Origin: Batrachochytrium dendrobatidis JAM81
Lineage: Eukaryota; Chytridiomycota; Chytridiomycetes; Rhizophydiales
Length of the DNA stretch: 64,000 bases
Direction of reading: 5' to 3'
Assembly (NCBI RefSeq): GCF_000203795.2
Contig: NW_006281109.1
Coordinates: 810,556-874,555 of the forward strand
Positions 48,420 to 59,555 of this stretch are shown here, piece by piece; position 1 is the stretch's first letter, and every line of letters starts with the position of its first letter. The position numbers and the translations under genes are program-made. Below the pieces are notes generated by a model that was given only the letters and a program-made list of their open reading frames with translations, searched no databases and was not told where the DNA came from.

Positions 48420-49670
48420 CTATGCGTCTCGTTCACGACGCTGCTTGGAGAATGGATCTCGTGTGCCTACGGATGGTGCAGGAGCAATTGATTCGCGAGG
48501 AAGTGTAGTGACATCACCAAGGTATGTGGGGAATGGTACAATGGCATTTTCAGGAAACGTTTTTTTAAACCATCCCTTCTTGATCGAATCCGTGACACGA
48601 AGGTATCCATTCTCTGGACCTGGAACACCGCCTTTAACATAGATGAGATTGTATTGGTTATCAATCTTGATGACCTATTTTATACACGGTACTCGATTAA
48701 TAATGCATTTCAAATACAACGAGTCAATGCATAAACTTACCTTGAGATTTTGTGTAGTACGATTAACACCACCCATACGACCAGGCATTTTCTTTCCTTT
48801 CCAAACCTTGCCAGGATCTTGACATTGACCAATTGAACCTAGGGATCGATGTGAAATAGAAACACCATGTGAAGCAGGTTGACCACCAAAACCCCAGCGT
48901 TTCATTACACCTTGAAATCCCTTGCCCATAGTCTTTCCTTGCACATCAACATACTGTCCAGCAACAAAATGAGATGCAAACAGTCTCACACCTGAAGGAA
49001 TGCAAGCATCAGGTGTGACGTCAAACTCTGTGATTTTCTTTTTAGGTGATACTTGATATTTACGGAAATGAAACAATTGAGCCCGATGAAGACGATAAGA
49101 ACGACGCTGAGAAACTGCTCCAACCTCGACCATATGTTTACCCGATCCAGCATGAAATCGGGTACGAATAACCTGACAATTTGATACCTGTAAATCCATA
49201 TTCAAATGCAGGTTAGATGGGTTGAACTTTTAAATAAGATCTCTCATCTTGGCATGTACCTCTAAAACAGTAACAGGAACCATCTGACCCCACTCATCGA
49301 AAATCGAAGTCATGCCCTTTTTTAACGCAACAAGTCCGGTTCGTCTCGATTTGTATGTAAACACTGGTTTGGGTGTAGGTCCTGATCCATCTGACATGGG
49401 AAACACTGGCTCAGTACGAGGATATTTATAAAATCTAGCTCGAGTAAACCTTCCAGCTGTTTTTTCAGCGTATTCCTTTTCGGCATTCTTGGTTTCTTCA
49501 AGTGTTTGACGAACAAGATTGGGTTTGGCTAATGTTGCAAAAGAAACAGTGGATTGGAATGTGGAATGTAGTGGTTGGAAAATAAGCGATCTAGAGTGTA
49601 TAGATTTGATAAGTGATCTGGGTCGACCAGATAGCTGTAAAGACGACAGCAGCGTTGTGATGGAATTCAT
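48420..49670 (-). CDS. MRPL3: Mitochondrial ribosomal protein uL3m
   Basis: Large-subunit protein L3 of the mitochondrial ribosome, positioned near the peptidyl transferase centre. Minus-strand exons: 49260-49670, 48741-49187, 48420-48674, giving 370 residues. The N-terminus (MNSITTLLSSLQLSGRPRSL) is Ser/Arg/Leu-rich with no acidic residue, as in mitochondrial presequences. L3 hallmarks are TGLVALKKGMTSIFDEWGQ, HFVAGQYVDVQGKTMGKGFQG, KRWGFGGQPASHG, HRSLGSIGQ and GKVWKGKKMPGRMGG, then VKGGVPGPENGYLRV. The start is the first ATG of the frame; the open frame upstream has no ATG. It shares a 141-base spacer with COQ2, which contains CACGTG at 49742. Confidence 0.94.
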
Positions 49671-49741
49671 GGTTGAACAACTAAAGCTGCCAAAGTTCAA
49701 GCGATCACCAGCAAAAAAGAATGGCAAAGTGAATCAATTAT

Positions 49742-49747
49742 CACGTG
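49742..49747. promoter_or_regulatory. CACGTG in shared uL3m/COQ2 promoter
   Basis: Midway between two divergent starts: 72 bases from the uL3m ATG and 64 from the COQ2 ATG. Both products are mitochondrial. Function inferred. Confidence 0.35.
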
Positions 49748-49811
49748 GTATCAAGTGACTGAATGGTTTGGTTTTCAAACATCAAGATTTACACTTTTGC
49801 TATGAAATATA

Positions 49812-51123
49812 ATGTCTGCGAGAACAGCAATAAGATGGACGCATTCAGGACTGCACGGTAGAATCCATCACACACCTATATATCCACACTGTCTAATCAA
49901 ACACTCGCCAGTTTTTTTATCAGTGTATTCTCGTCCCTCCTACAGCACTATTCACTTTTCCAAACCCAACCCTTTCACAGCCAGTCCTAATCAGATCTAT
50001 CCTACAGCCAAAGCATCACTGGCAAGATACTCCTCTACCCATTCAGATCAGCCATTATCTGAATCGTTTCCAGCACCATCAAAGAAAACTTGGATAGATT
50101 CAGTGTCGCCAACTATCAAACCTTATCTTTTGCTTACTCGTTTAGATAAGCCTGCTGGAACATGGTTACTGTACCTTCCATGCACATTTGCAATTGGCAT
50201 GGCTTCGTTTTATTCAGCTGAAACCATTCCTATCATCACAACACTGTCCACTCTTGCTTTGTTTGGTGTTGGATCGGTTGTTATGCGTAGTGCTGGATGT
50301 ATCATCAACGATCTATGGGATATTGATATCGATAAAAAGGTTGAACGAACAAAAACTCGACCTTTGGCATCAGGAGAAATCAAGCCCTTTCAAGCCATAG
50401 CATATCTTGGTGCTCATCTAACTGTTGGATTGGGAATACTGACTCGATTAAATATGTTCAGGTGAGTTTAAATCTATATCTCATTAGAGCAAAGTGAGGT
50501 TGGATTGTATGTATAGGTATGGATTGGTTAATCGGTTGTTGTTTAGTATACTGGTTGGTGCTTCGTCTCTTGCGTTGGTGGCAATGTATCCTTTGATGAA
50601 ACGGATTACATACTGGCCTCAAGCCTTTTTGGGTCTTACATTCAATTGGGGTGCTTTGCTTGGGTTTACTGCTTTGATCACCGATCATGTTCCATGGGAC
50701 GTTGCAGTTCCTTTATATTTGTCTGGTGTCTGTTGGACGCTTGTTTACGATACAATCTATGCTCTTCAAGACCGTTCTGACGATATCAAGGCGGGCGTGA
50801 AATCTACAGCAGTGATGTTTGGGAGTTACGTGAAACCTATCCTGGCAATGTTTGCCGTGGGCACAGTTGGACTCCTTGCACTTTCCGGGTGGATGAATGG
50901 TCACTCTGCGTGGTTTTACACTGTATCTGTAGGAGGTGGAATTCTGCATCTGGGATGGCAGATACTGACTTTAAATGTAGCGTGTCGAACGGATGCTGCA
51001 GCCAAATTTAAATCCAATCGGAACTTTGGGTTGATTGTTCTAACTGGCATTCTATTGGATCTAGGATGGCGAAAATGGGAATTGTATCGTACTTCACAAC
51101 ACAATGAAAAACCAATTCAATAA
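49812..51123 (+). CDS. COQ2: 4-hydroxybenzoate polyprenyltransferase, ubiquinone synthesis
   Basis: Inner mitochondrial membrane enzyme that prenylates 4-hydroxybenzoate, the first committed step of coenzyme Q. Exons 49812-50461 and 50517-51123 join to 418 residues. A long Ser/Arg-rich presequence precedes the UbiA fold. The first Asp-rich motif, NDLWDIDID, is at about residue 166 within SAGCIINDLWDIDIDKK and ERTKTRPLASGEI. The second, YDTIYALQDRSDD, is at about residue 293, followed by GVKSTA. MYPLMKRITYWPQAFLGLTF between them is characteristic of COQ2. Several hydrophobic segments fit the multi-pass fold. Nothing looks broken. Confidence 0.96.
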
Positions 51124-51279
51124 GAATTAATTGAAACTCCAACACATATCTGTTGCTCAAATTATGTGTCACATTACACCCTTCAGCAAAGTTTATTTCC
51201 TACAGTACTTGATATCCATAAAATTATTCTACTGAATCCAATTATTTGATAAACACCATCGTCTACGCCATCTACTGTA

Positions 51280-53977
51280 TCACGTTCGAGTAGTAGAAGA
51301 TTCGGGTATCGTTGTATCAGTGGAAGACTCTGCAACAGTAGTGATGGGAGATACAGTTGCACGATTTTGATCCGGTAAGGTATGAAAATAGTTTAAAATA
51401 GAAGTCAATCCACCAGAACCTCTTCGATCGTCTTTACCCATCTGTCTTCGTATAACGGGTTGTTTTCCTACAACCCCTTTAGTAGAAGATGACGCACGAC
51501 TTTTTGATACAGGCGTCTTTTTCTTTCGTGGGGTAGATCCATTGGAAAGAGAAAGCGGTCCTGATGCTTGACGAGTAAGTAAAGGTTTTGATGGAGTTTG
51601 AACTGATGTCACAGCAGTATGTGTTTCGTGGTTCATACTTGCATCATGTTCAATGGGTATATCTGGCATACTAAAAATAGAGTCATAAAAGGGTGTTGGA
51701 TCCACGTTTTCAATATTAAATGCAGTATCGGACAGATTGGATGCGTATGAATCTATAGTAGAAGAGAGAGATGAAGATAGATCAGGAAGTTGCATTGTAG
51801 AGCAATCGACTGATTCAGAAGTTGGAATAGGATCAGCTAGGTGTGCAAACCCACGAAGATGCACTGCACCAGGATTCTCCTCAAGCGCAGTCAGGTCAAG
51901 CCCCGCTCTCCAAACACGAACCGTCATATCATCAGAACAGGTGGCAATCTAAGAATTGTGATTGGAAATAGACATTTCAGAAAATTAGAAACTAGTCTAC
52001 TTGTGCAATAGTATACAAAACATAAACACTTGCTTGTCCAAAATCAGATCCGCACCAAGCAACCCCTGATGTTTCTGCTTTGTGTCCTTTGAGAATCAAT
52101 GGCAACTGATTTCCTGGTTTCGTGGTGTTCCACATGTAAACACCGCCATCTGTAGATCCACTCATGATCATCGAGTCATCTGGTGAGACACAGGTGCGGA
52201 TATAAAATGAGGCACACTTGTATGTCGGATACGTGATTTGCTTTGTCGGTGTACTCAATCTACTAGTACTGAATTCGTGAATGCTGTATAGTATCCAGTC
52301 AAATAGAATTCAATGGTTTAAATGAAAAATTATAGATTTTAACAACAATTTGAAATGCATGTTACATACCTATTGTCCAAGCAAGATGCATACAGCTTTG
52401 TTCCAGAATGATTCAAAGTCAATGAACTAAATCCTACAATGCAATCATCATACAAAATGAACACGGTGTTTACAATTTTAATTTTAGAATAAATCCATTA
52501 CAAACCAAAGCTCCGTTTGCAGTTTTTAGGAGGTGTCGATGTTTCAACTGCATTGCGCCAGTTTTTTGATACACCGGCAGCTCTCAGATCCCAAAACTTG
52601 ACGAGTCTAGCAGTAAAAAACAGTCCCACAAGGAATTCAAATATAAAGTCAAGTTAATACATCATAAGCCAGACATGTAAAATGTAAAGTCGGTACTGTT
52701 TTTAAAGGCATACCCATCAGCAGCTCCAACGGATGCAATCATGTGCGTGATATGAGTTAAAAAGGTAACCGAGGTGACGCTCGCCGTATATCTTGGTGAG
52801 ACCTAATCAAATAAGAACCCAATAGTTGGTATATAGACAAACAAGAGCAATATCCAACGTCATGCGATTGCTGTTGATAATACAAAACCACCTACTTTTG
52901 GGGTTGTAGGTTTAGATTTGGATGCAGATTGCAATAGCATGTTTAGCTGTGAGGGACGAACGTGTGCATAGGGGATAGAAATGACAGGTTTGCTGCTTTG
53001 CTCATGAGATGATGTGTGTGTAGAGCCAGTATTGCAATTGAATCTACGGTCCCAGACCATAATAATGCCATCTCTTGAAGCAGTTGCAATGACGTCTTTA
53101 AAGCAGTGGTCAGGGTTAGTATATTTTAGAATGATTCGTGCATTGCAGTAATAAATGATATTACCTGGTTGAGTAGGACACCAAGATACAGATTTGATGC
53201 TACCTCGATGTCCGCGAAAACTTAAAACGCTTTTCTTTGTTTCCAGATCCCATAAGCGTAAATGCGCATCTCCAGCAGCTGTTACCTGTAAATTGGATAT
53301 TGAAATTGATATTAGGATTGAAATGTGTTTGTATTGGCAGGTATGGATTTACATACCAGTTGAGCGTCATTATGACTCCATGCACAATCAAAAATGGCAT
53401 TATCATGAGCAAACCACGATGAAACGGGGCGTTCTAACCAGTATTTAACAAAACAAATGAATAGTAAGAAAGGCCAGTCCGACCATAAATACAAAGTTTT
53501 GAACCAGTCGTTAGAGTGAATTAAATCAACATTGAATTAGATGAACATACCAAATGTTTTTAAAGTGTTGAAAATGGAAACACAACCAGCTTCACCTACA
53601 ACAGCCAGTAGTTTGTTTCGACTAGTGCCATTATCTAACATGAAAGAATGGAATGAGAAGTCAATCAACAGCTAGAGAGTACATGCAGATTCAGATTTAA
53701 AAATGCCAAGAGCAATACAACAAGACTCAACTGTGGTTGTAATGACATGCATATGGCGGGGATCGTTGACCATCAGCATCTTTCAAGCTCTGAATATCCG
53801 AGTCACTGCTGTAAAAAGACTGCAAGTAGGTTTTGATGGAAACTAAATACGCATATAATTGTAACTATCAAGTCAATACAAGTAGATATCAACACCTAGT
53901 CGCTTACAGTTGTGTTTGAAGCGTGACAGTTGACCAGTTTCTCTTTTTAAAAGAGTTTTCAAGGGATTGTCTGTCAT
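51280..53977 (-). CDS. CDT2: Cdt2/DTL substrate receptor of CRL4, with C-terminal PIP-box-like motif
   Basis: WD40 protein that, by family, docks PCNA-bound substrates such as Cdt1 to the CUL4-DDB1 ligase. Minus-strand exons: 53732 to about 53808, 53551-53634, 53357-53433, 53165-53285, 52896-53095, 52714-52802, 52506-52606, 52370-52433, 52034-52283, 51280-51948, about 600 residues. A first exon 53908-53977 (start MTDNPLKTLLKRETGQL) is likely, but its join to exon 2 does not close in phase. Markers are PPYACHYN, FDCAWSHNDAQL, SVLSFRGHRGSIKSVSW, ATASRDGIIMVWDRR, SPDDSMIMSGSTDGGVYMW and IATCSDDMTVRVWR. The disordered tail has basic patches and SILNYFHTL about 40 residues from the end, like the PIP box in animal DTL. 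The intron 51949-52033 uses a GC donor. Confidence 0.88.
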
Positions 53978-54448
53978 GAATGAATGCAAGTTATTGATGA
54001 GAGTTCAGATTAGCAAGACTGTTAATGAGCTCAGATTGAAGATGTCCGAACAACCACGTGATTGAACATCAGATAAGAATAGTCTTGTGTGCTGAATAAA
54101 AGAATTGACTTATGAAATGGTTTAATGACGAATTGATCGAGTTTACTTTTAGTTTACTGTTGAATTCACGTCAAAGTAACAATAACTCATTCATCTCGTA
54201 AAATAATTGATGTTTGATGAACAATGCTGTACGCTGGTCTCTTAGTGATTGGCATACGTAATTGCATTCCTGAAATCATTTTTAAACTAGAGTGTATTTG
54301 ATATTAAAATATAAAACTGGATTGAGAATATATAGCGAAGAGTTGATTTATTTCAAAGTTTCAAAAGACTTGCATTTAATGTGAACACAACTTGAACACA
54401 ACTCGACTCAAATCTTGCTTATTTTATTGCTTTGTGAATTCTATTACA
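53978..54448. promoter_or_regulatory. Divergent promoter CDT2 / aminomuconate deaminase
   Basis: 471 bases. CACGTG at 54055-54060 lies 77 bases upstream of the CDT2 start. A diverged dispersed repeat (aaactagagtgtatttg) is at 54284-54300, with tgattggcat at 54245. Confidence 0.4.
54284..54300 (+). repeat. Dispersed repeat core, diverged copy
   Basis: AAACTAGAGTGTATTTG against GAACTAGAGCGTATCTG at 23745 and 39715. Confidence 0.45.
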
Positions 54449-55082
54449 ATGACTACAATGTCTCCAAACGGACAATCTTACATTCTCTCTACCAACGCAC
54501 AGAGTTTGGCAAACTATCCGCATGCTCGCAAAGCCAATGGCTTTCTCTTTATTTCTGGCATCTCTTCTCGTCGTCTAGATAACACTTGGGAAGGTGTAAG
54601 TTGCTTTATATAGTGTTATGTTGCATGTTGGCATCGTTTTAATTCATCTTGTGCAGGTGAACAAGTTACCAGATGGTTCGATGCATTTGGATATCAAAAG
54701 CCAAACCCGAGGAGTTATCAACAAGTAAGGCTTTATAGTACTGAATTCATTCTTGCATTATACAACCTAATTGCATTGTATACTCTTCAATTGTCAGTCT
54801 GGATGCTATTCTTAGGGCTACTGGAGCAAGTCTAGCCAATGTTCTTGATCTTACTGTATTCCTTATTGATATGAAATATTATGACGAGTTTAATTCAGTC
54901 TATAATGAGTTTTTCAATGCAGAACATGGTAAATCGGTTACTTTCAAATGTTGATGTTTTAGCTTTGAATAATTGAATGTATTCTCTGTTTAGGACCGAC
55001 ACGAACAACTGTAGCAGTAAAGCAACTTCCCAATCCAAACTTGCTGATTGAGATCAAGGCAGTCGCACTTGCAAACGAGTAA
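54449..55082 (+). CDS. 2-aminomuconate deaminase (Rid family)
   Basis: Hydrolytic deaminase that converts 2-aminomuconate to 4-oxalocrotonate-type products in the kynurenine route of tryptophan breakdown. Exons: 54449-54595, 54657-54724, 54798-54928, 54994-55082, giving 144 residues, the normal size of this RidA subfamily. Diagnostic blocks are YPHARKANGFLFISGISSRR, HLDIKSQTRGVINNLDAIL, YYDEFNSVYNEFFNAEHG and GPTRTTVAVKQLP, then LLIEIKAVA. The conserved Arg of the Rid active site is in GPTRTTV. A second ATG nine bases downstream is an alternative start. It lies tail-to-tail with the dehydrogenase that makes its substrate, 91 bases apart. Confidence 0.92.
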
Positions 55083-55173
55083 TTCAACTCGGCAATACAT
55101 TTGATTTCTTTTGTTATTTTCATATAAATCTTCAAGAGATACAAAATACATGTTTTATTATCCCAATCAATGC

Positions 55174-57169
55174 TTAAAGCTTAACACAAACAGTGGTTTC
55201 CTAATATTGACATACGTGTTAGTATACGATTTAATCAAGACATTCAAACCATGACTTACTTCGCAGAAAAACTCCATGGAATGAACTCGTCCTTCACGAC
55301 CCAATCCACTCATCTTCATACCTCCGAATGGCATGTTTAGATCACGCACCATCCAGCAATTGATCCAAGCGGTTCCCACATGAAGTTTCTGCGCAACAGT
55401 ATGAGCACGTTTAAGATCCTGTGTCCACACGCTTGCACTCAATCCATACTTTGTACTGTTGGCATAAGTAATGGCTTCCTGATCTGTCTTGAAGGGTGTA
55501 ATGGTCACCACAGGTCCAAAAATCTCTTCTTGTTGCACACGAGCCTCGGTCGGATGCACTCTACCATCACATCAGATTCAGTAAAAATAGTCTAGTGACA
55601 AACTCTCCTCATTCACTTACCCAACAATGATTGTAGGTCGTACAAAACATCCATCCGTCAATCCAACAACTGTTTCGCGATGTCCACCAGCAACGATCTT
55701 GCCACCCTCGTGCTTGGCAATATCAATATAGGACAAGACTTTGTTCATATGCTCTTTAGACACCAAAGCCCCAATTTGAGTGGTTGGTTCACTTGGATCA
55801 CCAACAACAAGTGCATTGGCACGTCGAGTCAACTCGGTTACAAACTTTTCAAAAATATCTTCATGGACAAAAATCCGAGATCTTAAAAACACAGTGAATA
55901 AACATCATTGAATGAATTTGACATTCAACTCAACTTACCCGCAAAGACAGATTTCGCCTTGATTGGCAAACGAAGATCGGACAGAAGTGGACACGGCAGT
56001 TTCGAAATCAGCATCAGCAAACACAATGTTGGCATTCTTTCCACCGAGTTCAAGTGACATTTTTTTATTGAGAGATGCAGCTGTTTTGTAAATGATCTCT
56101 CCTGTAGTTGTACCTAATCCACAAGGTATTGGATCAAGAATACAATTAGAATGGTTATAACATGTGAATATCAGTCAGTATTGTCAAGTCACTTGCCCCC
56201 TGTGAATGAAATCAAAGGAACATCCTTGTGAGAAACAAGAGGTGATCCAACAGATGGACCTGTTCCAAACACCATGTTTACAACTCCAGCAGGCAATCCA
56301 GCTTCTTGTAAAATTGAGCACAACATCCAGGCAGTAACACTGGTGATCTCGCTTGGTTTACAAACACAAGTGCATCCAGCTAATTTAAAAATAGTTGATG
56401 TTAAATAACCCAACAGTAGACGATAACATGGAAATAAAACTAACCTGCAATGCATGGCCTAGATTTCATACCAAACACACATTCTAGTTAGAATCTCAAC
56501 TCGATCAACCATTCAACCATTTCAACTTACGCAATCTTCCATGTCAGTAAATACAATGGCAGATTCCAAGGAGAAATCAGTCCTGCCTAGAGATTCAGAT
56601 TCCTTCAGTATTCAACTCAACTCCATACGAATACACATGGGTTACAATCTGATTGTGTACTCACGACTCCAACAGGATTTCGATGAACATAATTCAAGGC
56701 AACACCATCCAACATTGTTGTCATTTCATGCTGATACAGGATAGATGAAGCAAAAAACCGGAAATTATGAACAGCTCTTGGGATATCGATTGATAATGCA
56801 AGTGAAATGGGTTTGCCTATTGATTGCAGTTAGTATAGCAATGCATTAAAAAGCAATGTGTATGACATGTGGATTCAAACCTTGATCATAAGATTCTTGT
56901 TGAGCAAACTCTTCTAGTCTTGATTCAAGCAAGTTGGCAATACGACTTAGAATAGCTGAGCGTTCGGATCTAGTAGTGGTTGACCATGTAGGAAAAGCAC
57001 TTTTTGCAGCAGCAACAGCAGCATCCACATCAGCAGCAGCAGAATCAGGAACCAAGGCGTTGATTGTTCCTGTAGCTGGGTTTGGAGAAGATATGTATTT
57101 AAAAGTACTTGGAGGAATGAATTGATTGTCAATGAAGTTGGATAGAGTGATGGGTGATGGCAAGGACAT
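55174..57169 (-). CDS. ALDH8A1: 2-aminomuconic 6-semialdehyde dehydrogenase (ALDH8 type)
   Basis: NAD-dependent oxidation of 2-aminomuconic semialdehyde to 2-aminomuconate in kynurenine catabolism. Nine minus-strand exons: 56881-57169, 56665-56816, 56531-56586, 56445-56458, 56197-56379, 55939-56113, 55621-55881, 55260-55560, 55174-55200, giving 485 residues. Strong ALDH8 blocks are PRAVHNFRFFASSILY, GVAGLISPWNLPLYLLTWKI, CKPSEITSVTAWML and NMVFGTGPSVG. Glu in MSLELGGKN and Cys 287 in NQGEICLCGSR are the catalytic pair. WINCWMVRDLNMPFGGMKMSG lies near the end. Exon 4 is a 14-nt microexon, and the intron 56114-56196 has a GC donor. The last exon codes only nine codons including the stop. Confidence 0.95.
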
Positions 57170-57421
57170 GATTGAACGTGGTCAAGAGTGAACACATTCG
57201 ACTCGCTCTTTATTGCTTCAACTGTTCATTTCAACCATGCATGTTTATTATCTCGTTCAAGAAATATGTTATGGAATCAAACTGTTATGGATGAAACCAT
57301 CAGTGATTCCATCCAGCATTATAGTGTCAACTTGGATTTATATTATAATTCCTTTGTGCACTGTCTTGTATGCTGACCAGTTCTCGATGCTTATACCGTA
57401 TCATCTAGTTGGATGATCCAT

Positions 57422-59031
57422 TCAACTACTACAGGATGCAATCGCGTCTAGATCGTTCGACACCAACGTATCTCTGGTTTCAATCTCTTGCTGATGAGCT
57501 GGATCAGATTCGGTCGATTCAGGCAAAAGTAACAAAATCCCATCATTGGCATTTTCAAAACTAGCAGATTGCACTGCACTTGAAAAAGGTGTGGGTGCAC
57601 CTCGAAATCGATCAGGTCGGTCTTCCATAGTAGTCGAGTTGGCACTATCAGAAGACGAGTGTGCATCAAGATGGACTAGTTTAACCCCATTTGAAAAAAA
57701 CTCTTCTGATGCAGTGGGTGTCAAGCTTTCACCGCGACAATTCACAGCATGAACATAATTTGTTGACAAAAAGGTATACAATGATAATGGAAATAACCAT
57801 GCATCCGCATCTAGTCAACGAGCATAAATTCAAGCAACGTGTTAGTGAATCTCGACCTTGCTCAGTACAAGAACTACATTGAAAACGTACAACTTGCAGC
57901 ATACGTGAGCGAGTTTTCTCGAAATGTAATAACACGATACAAGAATGCTATTCCAATGTAGATGGATAGCAAAATGATTCCAACCAGTCTTGAGCCATCA
58001 GACTTTCGTAGCATCGTATGATATATGCTTGTTCCTGGAATATAGATGGCTGCATGAATGACGGAGATGAACAAGGCAGAACATAGAAAGATGTAGATGG
58101 CCAGAAGAATATGTGATAGTGCGCCTAGACACATGACTGTTTTCTATAAAAATAAATGTTGGCATGATAAAAACTTTTAGAAATCAGACATCAAACCTAC
58201 ATTTTCAGTGAAATAGGCCAAGACAAATAGCGATCCAGTATAGGCAGTAGCAGTCTGAATCACCGATGTCGAATGGGCAATGGTGGAAAGTGACGTTGCA
58301 GCTGATAGCACACCCAATGCTATAAACTTACTTTTCTGTTTCTCCTAAAAGCGTTCAAACCAAAGCACCATAAGCACTCAGGGATAAATCAAAGTGAACC
58401 CCAACATAGCTCACCTTGAATAGGGCTCGGACACGATACAACAGTGTAGAACACAGAGCTAGTGTAGCTAATGATCTGAATATGGCCAGTCCAACAACTC
58501 TACTAGTCCACCATTTCAAATCGATATTAAAAGGAGATATGCGTACATCGATCAGTGTCAACATATAGGCAATGTATGCAGCAATAAAAATCCAAGTGAT
58601 CCATGCTAAATGATATAGGGTTGCATCCCATGATGTACGGATGAATAGAATGCGAAACAACAATCTTGTTGAATCACTGAGTATGCGGATACAAGACGAG
58701 CCAGCCAAAATCATGCAACAGATTCATGTTGAATTGTGTAGTTATCGAACCAGCAAAAATGTTAGTCAACTGCCATTTCAAAGGTCAATCCATGCTAGAA
58801 CATCGTCATACAATAGTTTAATGTATGATGAAATAAAAGCTGAAGTGAACCCATAGAACAAGCCATCCAGTAAAGCCAATTCGCTGGTTTATAAGATGAT
58901 TACCTTATTCCAAACCCAGCAAACATGATTGCAAAGGTGAGATGAGAAGTGATTGTGCGGTTATCATAAAGTCCGCTTGGCATAAAATAAGAAATCAATT
59001 CAATGGGCATAAGTGCGCTCTGGACAGACAT
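57422..59031 (-). CDS. Multi-pass membrane protein, paralog A
   Basis: Unrecognised family. Likely minus-strand exons: first near 58900-59031 (start MSVQSALMPIELISYF), then about 58430-58720, about 58200-58346, about 57900-58140, and 57422 to about 57812. Several hydrophobic segments are visible (WITWIFIAAYIAYMLTLIDV, VGLAIFRSLATLALC, TAYTGSLFVLAYF, ILLAIYIFLCSALFISVI, VGIILLSIYIGIAFLY, WLFPLSLYTFLS), about seven in all, then a hydrophilic Ser/Asp/Glu-rich tail of about 110 residues. This suggests a seven-helix plan with a cytosolic tail, but receptor function is only a possibility. It is homologous to the next gene (shared LxDxRISPF.xDxxWW/Y and WLFPL.xYTFLST.YV). Junctions are approximate. 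Confidence 0.65.
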
Positions 59032-59555
59032 TGCTATTACAACTGTATTTAAAATGAGCAGTGTCAAGGATTGGGGATTGACCCCAAGTCAAAGTTGAAT
59101 TCAATACACCTGGAAACTAAATGTCAATCCGACACCTTGAATCGAAAAGCAGATTATATACGATACACAAACCAGGATAGCGTGTTGATTTGCAAACTAG
59201 TGCAAGCTGGTCGTGAGTCATGCACTTCAAGATGCTGAGGCTTTTAGTATTTTGAAGTGTATCGATTTACCCATGACGCATATAAGCTCAATTTCTAGTC
59301 AACAGTCTGCGTTGATATAAACATTACCCAGCTCGCTTTGTAAACAATCAATGTACACGTATTACCCCTAGACCAATCTATAAAGCTCACTATTTTGAGT
59401 GGTCATTCATTCGATATCAAAAACTGAACCCAGAAATAATGTGGGTTCAAACTATAACAAGCATTGGGATTAAAGCAACTATCACGCTCTAGGATCAACA
59501 TCCAAATCCCATTTTGTATTATCCAGTCTATAGTAAATCCCTATAACGAGTGCCT
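59032..59555. other. Spacer between paralogous membrane genes
   Basis: 524 bases holding the promoter of paralog A and the 3' flank of paralog B. A short 5' exon cannot be excluded. Nothing else seen. Confidence 0.4.
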
